Shown here: in pieces, positions 55,646 to 64,000 of the stretch
How the letters are laid out: each line of letters starts with the position of its first letter
Position numbering within the stretch: the first letter of the stretch is position 1
Assembly: GCF_963259705.1 (NCBI RefSeq)
Contig: NC_081841.1
Coordinates: forward strand, 87,681,063 to 87,745,062
Reading direction: 5' to 3'
Source of the DNA: Myotis daubentonii
Lineage: Eukaryota; Chordata; Mammalia; Chiroptera; Vespertilionidae
Length of the DNA: 64,000 nucleotides
Notes under the pieces: generated by a model
Seen by the model: the letters and a program-made list of their open reading frames with translations, nothing else
What the model was told of the DNA's origin: nothing
The model's database searches: none
Made by a program: the position numbers and the translations under genes

Positions 55646-58179
55646 GTGTCCATGTATGAGTGTATGCCTGTGTGTAACATGTACATGTATTTGCAGTTAT
55701 ATATGTAAGATAAATTATTGCCTATTTCAGATTTCTGCCATCTAATTTTTTAAAAAGTAAAATTATTAAATAACTGTGTATTCCTCTCTTATAGCAGTAA
55801 GATTATATTTTGTTGTTAAGGGTTGTTATTGGAATAACAATGTCTTTGGATAAAAATGTAATTAGTTATATTGCTTCCAGGACAATGACCCGGGATAGAT
55901 TTTCCTTAACCTTTGTATTTTCCTGACTCTGCCAAAAGGAAACTTAATGACCTTCTGCAGGAAGTTATCGCAAAATTCCCAGCAAGACTTAACATGATTA
56001 GGGAATTCTGTGCTTGAAAGACCAGATATCCCTTTGTGTGGGTGTTTCATTAAGAGGAAGTGCATTTGGGATTTGCTAAGAGATCGGTCAAGCCAGCACA
56101 CATGCAGGTTTGTCCCTGAGTGGCATCTGCCCTATTTAATGTGGCCACACAAGCCTCTGGGTGAGGCAGTGAGCAGATGCACTGGAGACATTTGCTACGA
56201 CAGAAACAAATGAGGGAGAAAGGCATCTTCCCTCCTTATTTCCATTTTATGCGTTTTAGGGTTTGGCAGGGGTGAGCTCTGCTTTCATGTAGATGATAAT
56301 GTCATGCTGAAAAGGACTCAAACCAAACAAGGTTCTCACTGAGCTGTACACTGACTTCCTGTTATTTTCTTGGATGTTTTCTTTTACTCTTGAAAACAGA
56401 CAACAGCTAACTTTAAAAGCAGCAAGTCAGCTTTTAAGCTTACTATCATTATTCAGATCAATTTGGAACCAAGTCCCACCTTTCATATCTTCTCATTTTA
56501 ATGCACTTTCTTTATTGGCCACTGGCCAGAGCAGAATTCAAGAAGTGATAAATACTCATTTACACCCAGACACAGCAGCATGTGCTGAGATGGGAGACAG
56601 TATTTACAGTCATTAAACCTATTGCATTTCGGGGGGGAGGGGGTACTTATTCATATCAGCTGGGGTTGTGTTGTGGTTGTCCGCACTAGGATGGTTCACT
56701 GCTGCTGGCTTTAGGAAGAGATTTGTCACTCTTAGTGGCTTTGCTGCTCAATGGTCCATACTTGCTTTCTTCAACCTTCAGCAACAATTTATAACATGAA
56801 TGTCAAATTAAGTTTAACTAATCTGGCTTAAAATCAACTGGTCAGATGGCACATAGCTGAGACACTTCTTATAGCTGATATGGCAAATAGAGAAACACAG
56901 CAAATCTGAATAAAATCCCTTTAGAAGAGAAAACTTGTCTGTTCTAGTGCTCAAAGAGAAAAATCTCTGTTCTTAAAATTCAGAATGTCTCTTGTCAAAT
57001 AGGTCATTTAGCCAGTGCGAAAAATATGTAATGGCCACTCAAAAATTTTTTTAGCCTATTACTGGACAATTGGGTTAATCCTCAAGTTGAAGCTAGCGGA
57101 AGAAATACAAACCTTAGGGTTCTCAGGATCTTGCTATGGTTTCATGCATCTGATACTCTGAGCTGGCCTCAACCAGCTATCACGTAGCTGAAAACACCTG
57201 ACATTCTTGTAGCTGACAAACACTGAAAGCATTGGAGGCAGTGAGTTGGCACAAATGCTGCATGCCTTGGCAAAAACATGACCAGACTTCATGTGGTGGC
57301 CCATGGGGACAGCACCTGCCTCTGAAATCAGGCTCACCACTCTTCAAAGGACAGCCCCGCCCCTAAAATATGCACTTTTATTTATTCCTGTAAAAAGACT
57401 GACGAAAGAAAAAGGAAATCAAACTACTTTGGTTTGGACAAATATACTGTAAGCCATGCAATTAACTTGAAAATACACAGGTAAAAAGCACACCAGCTAA
57501 AGCATCATTTAATGATCTGCAATAAAGAGAGATGCTGGTCTGCTTTCATAACAAAATACTGAAAAGGGAATGCAAGGTGTGTGAGCATGACATGAAAGCA
57601 TCAAGTGATATTTTGCTGGATTAAGCAAGACAAAGCATTTAGAAAAATTACAAAGGTGATTCCAAGCAATGTATAAATATACAACTTATACATTGAAACT
57701 AGTCTCTGTACCTGGAAAGATAAAGCACCTTTAATCTAGCATATTTATATTTACCGAAAAGAAGATTGGATCCTGTTTCTCTACCATATGTTTCCTTTTG
57801 AAAATAATACAGATTGTTTACTATTTCATGTACTTTAAGCTTAGTGACACTATTGATAACTGGGAGTATTCATCTAAACAAGAAGAATGGAAGGGATCAA
57901 CCTTTAGGCAGAAATTATGGAAACAGAGGAAAAAGAGACACTTCACAGCCAAATTAGTTTGAACTGCAAAGTGCATATTTTTCCTTTAGACAGATGCTTA
58001 TGTTATTTTCAAATAACATCAGACAATTGCTAATGTGCCATTTAATATTAAAAAGGAAGTATATTGATTCTGTGACATACTCTATGCTATCAGGCAGCTG
58101 ATACAAAGCATGGTCTTAGAAGCAGAAAAAATTCATAAAATATTGCATTTTTGAAGGTAGAATATTTTAGAGAGGTAAG
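55646..58179. other. unassigned DNA
   Basis: About 2.5 kb with no feature that I can support. A G run lies near 56630-56642. Confidence 0.4.
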
Positions 58180-58405
58180 TGCAGCACCTTTGGAGTCAGA
58201 CAAATTGAGTTTGAAATATGCTGTTATTCAGTAGTTATGATCTGGGGCATTTGCTTAACCATACAAACGTTCTGTTTCCTCATCTGTAAAATTAGGATAA
58301 TAGTAAACTTATCACATGAAATTGTTGGAAAGACTAAATGGATAATGCATATAAAGCCATAAATAATATCAAGCACATTACAATGGCTCCATAAATGTTA
58401 GCCAG
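58180..58405 (+). repeat. MIR SINE relic
   Basis: 'acctttggagtcagacaaat', 'tgaatttgcttaacc'-type spacing, 'tgtttcctcatctgtaaaat' and 'ggctccataaatgtt' follow forward MIR from near its start to its end. Confidence 0.85.
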
Positions 58406-59369
58406 AATTAGTGGTTTCGTGCCTGCTTATGTGCTAATTTTCAAATGAGCCCTACAGAACATCATTTGGAAATTGAGCCATGATGCAGATAAAATCACCA
58501 AGGATTTGTTTTTGTTATTTGCATGCAAAGGGAAAATGGCATCTAACATTAGTCTGCCCGTTGCATGAATTAGATGTTAATGTGCTGGATCTTGGCACAC
58601 TTTATAACTCTTCTTTGTTCAACCCTGTATTGCAGGGTCTGGAAGTCTGAGAGCTATATATTTCCCAATCTCCTTTGACAACAGCGTTCTGAATTTGTAT
58701 TAATTTCCATCAATGAATTACATTTTGTAATATTTGGAAGGCAGAAGAGAGGCAAAAGTGTGTTGACCTGGCTCGTACAAGCTCAAAGAAACCAATTTTG
58801 TACATCAATTCCCAACTTTGTATTCACTAGCTTTAAATCTGCCATAGTGAAAGTATTTACAACACAGAAATTGGCAAATACTACAAAACAACACTTTATT
58901 CCTGTCCAGTAAGTCAGTTGTTAGATATTTCTAGGACAGCACTGGGTAGAAACCATATTATTAATTTACTAGTATTGGCAAGTAGATAACTGGGCATTGA
59001 TAGAATTGAGGTTTTGCAGTGATTTTTGGATGTTACTCAGCTTATCATCACTTGTCTCAGTGCTGCAGACATCTGTGACAATTGAGGGCAGTTAAATAGC
59101 AATTTTCTGGTTGCTTGAATCCAGTGGTGAACCTGTGCTAGTGGTAGCCTCTAGCCTTTGGTCTTTCAACAGTTTTATAAAGCACCACATTTTTACTAAA
59201 TTTCTTCCTAAAATACCTAGAATACTTTCTGTTTTCTTGAAACTTTGATAATACATCACTATGTAAACATGCAATTAGATATAGTATCGTAGCAGGACTC
59301 ATGTCTACTTGACAAAATTAATAAAGATTTTGAAAAAAATCCATGATAAACTTTGAGTATACAATAGTA
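58406..59369. other. unassigned DNA
   Basis: Nothing recognised across about 960 bases. Confidence 0.4.
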
Positions 59370-59530
59370 AGTCCTCACTTAATATCATCCATAGATTTTG
59401 CAACTTTAAGTGAAATAACTTGTAATAAAACCAACTTTACCATAGGTTAATTTATGTAAATAAAAGTTCATTTACTATGGCACTTCACCAACATTGAATG
59501 AAACAATGTTATTTGAGGACCTGCTGTATC
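59370..59530 (+). repeat. possible old DNA-transposon relic
   Basis: 'agtaagtcctcacttaatat', 'caactttaagtgaaataact', 'aaaaccaactttaccatagg' and a closing 'tgaggacctgctgta' look like a non-autonomous DNA element with inverted ends (agtcctcactt versus the end motif). Family not assigned. Confidence 0.4.
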
Positions 59531-59711
59531 TATGAGGATGTCAGATCCAAATTTACCTGAATGTGAAGATAAGCTCAGTGGAATAAAGTAAACAGGTGAA
59601 CACACAAAAAGTACTTATAGGGCACAAGACATTGACATACTTATAGGTTTTAGAAAAAATTAAAGCAAAGAATAGAAAAACCTGATAGCACTTTGAGTGA
59701 GGGAGTTTTGT

Positions 59712-59742
<31 letters not shown>

Positions 59743-60239
59743 GTTTTCTTGTTGTTGTTTTTTTTTGCTTTTTCTGGAGTCAAAAGAATAAAAAAATAAC
59801 TCTGGAATTTGAATAAACCAATTTTTCTAAAAGAGATGAACTTACATATGAGTAAATAATCTAGATTTACACATTAAATGAATATATAGTGAAAATCTTC
59901 TATGTTGAGTTTAGTGGTTGTTTTCTAGGGGAATATACAGTAAATGTAAAAAATATATTTTTTGCTCTTAAAGAAATTATAAAAGATACTGAAGCATAAT
60001 ATAAACTAGAAAGTTATACATTTCTTACAAAAATCAGATAGAGTATGCTAATACTAATGTAAGAAGGTATTTTTAAAGGCAATTAAATATTCCTTATTTC
60101 ATTTGTATGGTGAAGCCTGGATCAATTTAAAACACTAAGTTGAAGTGAGTGCTGACATTGTTGGATGGGATGATAATATAGTAGAAAAACTTGGTAAGAA
60201 TTGAGAGGAAGGAAAGTATTTATTGCACAGTTATTTCTT
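59531..60239. other. unassigned DNA with a T/GTTTT-rich stretch
   Basis: No gene or interspersed repeat recognised. Simple T- and TTTTG-rich sequence lies at about 59705-59773. Confidence 0.4.
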
Positions 60240-60330
60240 AAGATATACTATGGGCAAAGTTGACCCTGCAATGTGGATATAATTCCTGCCATCATGGAGT
60301 GTATAATCTAGTGAATGAGATTAATGAGTG
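60240..60330 (-). repeat. LINE-2 3' end relic
   Basis: 'gtggatataattcctgccat', 'catggagtgtataatctagt' and 'gaatgaga' match antisense L2 near its 3' end. Confidence 0.55.
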
Positions 60331-60333
60331 TAA

Positions 60334-60640
60334 TGAGTTGAATAGCATCCACCCAAAGATTCATGTACATCAGGATGTGATTTTATTTGAAACGAGTGTC
60401 TTTACAGATATGCATATAGTTATGCATCTCTAGATGAAATCACCCTGAATTTAAGATGTCCTCATAAGAAGAAGAGAAGAAACAGAGAGACATAGAGAAT
60501 GCCAGGTGAAGATGGGAGCAGAAAATAGAGTTATGTTACCACAAATCAAGGAACACCAAGAACCACCAGAAGCTGAACGAGGCAAAGTGGCAGTAATTTT
60601 CCCAGTTGGGTGATTATCACCAAAAACACTAAGCAGATTG
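60334..60640 (+). mobile_element. MLT1-type LTR relic
   Basis: 'gagttgaatagcatccaccc', 'caggatgtgattttatttga', 'aaatcaccctgaatttaaga', 'tgtcctcataagaagaagag' and 'gccaggtgaagatgggagca' follow the MaLR LTR. The 3' portion is degraded or missing. Confidence 0.7.
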
Positions 60641-60769
60641 GGCATTGGACCAACTACAATTGGTGCTTTCCTAGGTGGGTGTCATGAATAGATGAGGCAA
60701 CAGATAAGAGAGCCAAGAATGTTGGCAAGAGAATGAGCAAACTAAGAGTGATGGGGTAATGAATGAAAA

Positions 60770-60930
60770 CAATAATAGAACTTCAGAATCTTGGGTTCTG
60801 TCATTGAACTACTATTAGCTAGGTGGGTCATGTTGGGAACATCTTTCAAATGCTGTGGGCTTCAGTCATCCTTTTCTGTAAAGTGAAGAACTAGACTAAA
60901 TAATTAACTTCTAAGGTCTATTCCAGCTTG
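60770..60930 (+). repeat. MIR-related SINE relic
   Basis: 'cagaatcttgggttctgtca', 'cagtcatccttttctgtaaa' and 'aaggtctattccagctt' fit a MIR variant. Confidence 0.55.
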
Positions 60931-61093
60931 AATAATGTGTGAGTCTGAGACTACTACAGGAAGTAATGAAGGCAGGAAAGAACAGAGGTGAAGGTTCAAA
61001 GTGGGCTGTGGATTCATACAGAAGATTTGAGACTCATAATTGCATGCATTTATTCAAAATGAGATGTCCATATAAAACAAAATACATTCTAAG

Positions 61094-61282
61094 CCCCTAC
61101 CGGTCTGCCTCAGCAGATAGAGAGTTGGCCTGCGGTCTGAAGAGTCCTGGGTTCAATTCTAGTCAAGGGCACATTTCCCGAGTTGTGGGCTCGGGGGCAT
61201 GCAAGAGGCAACTGATCAATAATTCTCTCTCATCATTGATGCTTCTATTTCTCTCTCCCTGTCCCTTCCTCTCTGAAATCAA

Positions 61283-61328
<46 letters not shown>
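61094..61328 (+). mobile_element. Ves-type SINE with 10-bp target duplication and microsatellite tail
   Basis: The head 'cccctaccggtctgcctcag', then 'gttggcctgcggtctgaaga', 'gtcctgggttcaattctagt' (B-box region), 'caagggcacatttcccgag' and 'cccttcctctctgaaatcaa'. The A-rich tail has turned into (TA)n then (CA)n at about 61283-61330. The duplication 'acattctaag' flanks it (61084-61093 and 61329-61338). Confidence 0.95.

Positions 61329-61330
<2 letters not shown>
61283..61330. repeat. (TA)n(CA)n microsatellite in a SINE tail
   Basis: About 13 TA units followed by about 10 CA units. Confidence 0.95.
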
Positions 61331-61331
<1 letters not shown>

Positions 61332-61338
61332 TTCTAAG

Positions 61339-62959
61339 TTTCAGTAAAACTTTGTATTTTAATCAGAATTCTACTCTACTTGAAAATAAAGGAATCTTGG
61401 CAACTCTTCATTCTCTGTAGTAAGAAAATCTTTATGTATAAGAGCCTACAGTGAGATTTATGAGGAAAATGGGATATGGACATATCCATTATAAAGGAAG
61501 GCTGTTAAGTAGATTGTGAAACTGAAACTGGGAAATCACTCCCTAACTCAGCTACACCCACACAAGAAATAACACTCACTATTCACTCACTGTAGGAGTG
61601 AAAAGTGAATAATTTAGTAACCCCATATTGGCTATGTAATTTATAATTTATTTTTTTTCAGCTGCTTGTGTCCTAACTTAAACTGGTTAAAGTGAGTGAA
61701 AAGACATTTGGGATTAAAAGCTGAAGGCATTAAAAAGCTAATTTTAGAACTTGAGACTACTTTCTGTGACCACCACCTACCATTATCAAATTAAATAAAT
61801 TCTCATCAAGAGTGGAGATAGGAACCAAAATATAAGGGATCTCTCATCTTATTATGTGTGGTTTTGTCCTACGTAAAAACAGCGGTTGGGATGAGATTCT
61901 GAGCCCAGTGATCCTTCAGTTGGGATCTTTAGCACAAGAAACCCCATTCCAAGACCACTACACATGTCAGTGGATCTGGTGCTGCATTTTGCTATGAAGT
62001 TTCCTCCTGTGTAACAGAATGCAACTGACATGACCTCAGTATGTGATGACTCACTCCAGGAAGACTCTATAGGGAAATAAAATGAAAAACAAAATTCTCA
62101 AGTGTGAAGTTAGAGAAAGATTTTTCTGTGTGACAGACAGAAGATGGTATTAATAGTGAAGGGTAAAAGCTGAAACATTCAAATGTTCTGCTAAACATCC
62201 CAAATTTCTCATTTCAGTGTGGATAGAAATAACTACTTGAAGTATTTCCATAATCTCAGTTTCAACTCCAGCCAGGAATCAGAAAGGGGGAAAAAAGCCC
62301 TCATCAAGCAATTTATAAACTAAAAATAAAGATGACAAAAAGTCAGATTCAGATTAAATTGGAAAAGCTGGTGGTTTGGAGCAGTAGTTTAATCTCCCTA
62401 AGACAGAAATATGTAGGCTACAGTAAAAGAACCCTAAGTATTTACTGATATGTACAGAGAGAAATAACTAATGCCTGGCCTTATTCAATACACACTGACA
62501 TGTGAGCAATTAAACTTTGGCATTCAACACTGATGATTAGTGAGTCCAAAATGGTCATATTTTCTGATCACGGAGAGCTAAGAATTTAAAATAAATGAAG
62601 TTTGCCACTTGTTATACAATCTCTTCTTGAATATCTTCCAGGGCTTTGGTGAGCTAAGACAGAAAAATATAGCTCCAGTTCTGCTGAGTTGTTCCCAAGG
62701 ACTATAATTATATTTTATAGTATGTAGCTCAACTAAATCATTTTTTATTTGAAGTAAAATGTAGCAACAACAGCTTGAGACCCTTGAATTTTGCCCCAAA
62801 TATTGCTATTGTGTCATATATTTCCTAAAACCCCACATGTACCACAAAAGGACCCCAATAATATGCTCTTCCTGTAATATAACTCTCAGAAGAGGCTGTC
62901 CTGGTAAAATTCCAACCTTAGACATTACATTTTTGTCTTTACTAAGGAAGGTAACATTT
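61339..62959. other. unassigned DNA
   Basis: About 1.6 kb with no recognised gene or repeat. Confidence 0.4.
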
Positions 62960-63090
62960 TGAACTAGAAAGAACATTGAGTCTTTAGGATATTTGGCTTT
63001 TTCTCTATCTGCTGTATGACGTTGGGGGACTCATAAAAATCTCTCTGGGCCTCGTTGGCTTCTAAATAAAATGATGGGTGGATTTATTCT
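62960..63090 (+). repeat. possible MIR-related relic
   Basis: 'gacgttgggggactcataaa', 'aatctctctgggcctcgttg' and 'gcttctaaataaaatgatgg' look like the MIR core in sense orientation, very diverged. Confidence 0.45.
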
Positions 63091-63395
63091 TTCTATAAAA
63101 CACAAATGGTAATTGTCTATGATTTCAGGAATACATAGGCAACTCACAAATATAGATGATATCTATCAGCATATATTGTACTTTCCTGTTAAACAGATTT
63201 ATCTATGAGAAGTGGCAGGAGTCAGAACTATTGGTTTCTGCTCTTGATTTTATTTTATTATTAAAAAAATATCTCTGACAGAGTTTTGGATGACTCATTT
63301 CAGGAAAGGGTAGAGTTAGAGCAAATAAAGAAAAAAAATAATTTCAAATGAATAAAGAAATGAAATAGTCATTGATGAATTAAAGAATCAAAGTG

Positions 63396-63612
63396 TTGCC
63401 CAGCTGGTGTATCTCAGTGATTGAGCACTGACCTATGAACCAGGAAGTCATGGTTCAATTCTCGGTCAGGGCACATGTCCGGGTTGTAGGCTTGATCCAG
63501 GAGCATGCAGGAGGCAGTGGATCAAGGATTCTCTCTTATCATTGATGCTTCTATCTCTTTCTCCCCCTCCCTTCCTCTCTGAAATCAATAAAAATATATT
63601 TGGAAAAAAAGA
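63396..63612 (+). mobile_element. Ves-type SINE
   Basis: 'gcccagctggtgtatctcag', 'tcatggttcaattctcggtc', 'agggcacatgtccgggttgt', 'gcatgcaggaggcagtggat' and the tail 'aaatcaataaaaatatattt'. The flanks 'aaagaatcaaa' and 'aaagaatgaaa' may be a mutated target duplication. Confidence 0.92.
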
Positions 63613-63826
63613 ATGAAAATTGTTATTAAAAATAAAATTTAGATCTAGAGAAATGCATTTGTATGATCTAAACAAACTATGAAATGTTGCAAAAGAATTA
63701 TAAAGGAAGAAAAGATGTAGGGCTTACAAATTTTGTAAAAGAAGTAAGAAAATTAGAAATTCCATTTAGAAAGATGTTATTTTCTACCTTGGGTGTGTAA
63801 TATATGAATGCATGTTTATATATCTA

Positions 63827-64000
63827 CTAGAGGCCCGGTGCACAAAAATTTGTGTACTTGGGGTGGGGGGTGGTCCCTCAGCACGGCCTGTGCCCTCTCA
63901 CAGTCTGGGACCCCTTGGGGGATGACCACCTGCTGGCTTAGGCCCGCTCCCTGGGGGATTGGGCCCAAGCTAGCAATCAGACATCACTCTGGCAGCCCGG
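63827..64000 (-). mobile_element. HeliBat-type Helitron, cut by the window edge
   Basis: CTAG at 63827-63830 after A, then 'aggcccggtgcacaaaaatt' with the hairpin 'gtgcacaaaaatttgtgtac'. This is the 3' end of a minus-strand Helitron. Its 5' end lies beyond position 64000. The interior ('gtccctcagcacggcctg', 'ggcccgctccctggggg') matches the 3' part of unit B at 28580-28707 in reverse. Confidence 0.9.

Noticed and set aside
61130..61175. tRNA gene-like A and B boxes
   Set aside because: They belong to a tRNA-derived Ves SINE with a SINE tail and target duplication. No cloverleaf with a proper acceptor stem is formed. The same applies to the other Ves copies.

Overview
The window looks like about 64 kb of nuclear DNA from a vesper bat (family Vespertilionidae), either intergenic or inside a large intron. 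The diagnosis rests on the combination of interspersed repeats: about ten rolling-circle Helitrons of the HeliBat type (A|TC...CTAG|T insertions with a hairpin just before the 3' end), eight tRNA-derived Ves-type SINEs, short non-autonomous hAT elements with intact 8-bp target duplications, one SPIN-like hAT, and a bat-type LINE-1. The genus cannot be fixed from this. I found no host gene exon, rRNA or tRNA gene, CRISPR array or bacterial-style operon. The open reading frames present are short, or fall inside repeats or simple sequence.

Layout. 0-11 kb: an old L1 tail, four short Helitrons, a young hAT with perfect target duplications, and ancient MIR, L2 and MER5-type relics. 11.9-18.9 kb: an LTR-like unit carrying a SPIN-like hAT; a 5'-truncated L1 split by a Helitron; a 1.16-kb composite Helitron with an internal 47-bp minisatellite; an L2 split by a Ves SINE. 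18.99-25.6 kb: a nearly full-length minus-strand L1 (5' UTR, ORF1, ORF2, 3' UTR, interrupted tail) flanked by an 11-bp duplication but disabled. 27.2-28.7 kb: a solitary MaLR LTR followed by a head-to-tail Helitron array. 29.5-31.9 kb: an ancient L2 fragment split first by a Helitron and then by a processed pseudogene of AZI2 (a TBK1 adaptor, also called NAP1); this is the only sequence recognisably derived from a host protein gene. 34-38.4 kb: L2, L1 and MIR relics, a second young hAT with perfect target duplications, and a Ves SINE. 38.4-49.4 kb: mostly unique-looking DNA with microsatellites. 49.4-55.7 kb: a dense retroelement cluster (an inverted MLT1 LTR, an MST-type LTR split by a Helitron, an L1 promoter fragment, and an MLT1-type MaLR provirus with both LTRs). 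55.7-64 kb: mostly unassigned DNA with MIR, L2 and LTR relics, two Ves SINEs, and a Helitron running off the right edge.

How the parts relate. Nothing here forms a pathway; the structure is a nesting history. L2, MIR and MER5 relics are the oldest layer, MaLR and other LTRs and older L1s come next, and the bat-lineage Helitrons, hATs and Ves SINEs sit inside them. The most notable signals are two independent copies of the same two-unit composite Helitron that share an altered internal junction, the minisatellite grown inside one of them, the dispersal of octamer and YY1-like motifs by Helitrons, the AZI2 retrocopy, and the SPIN-like element, whose family is known for horizontal transfer. I found no clearly undescribed biological system. 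Family names were assigned by eye and need a RepeatMasker or Dfam run to confirm.
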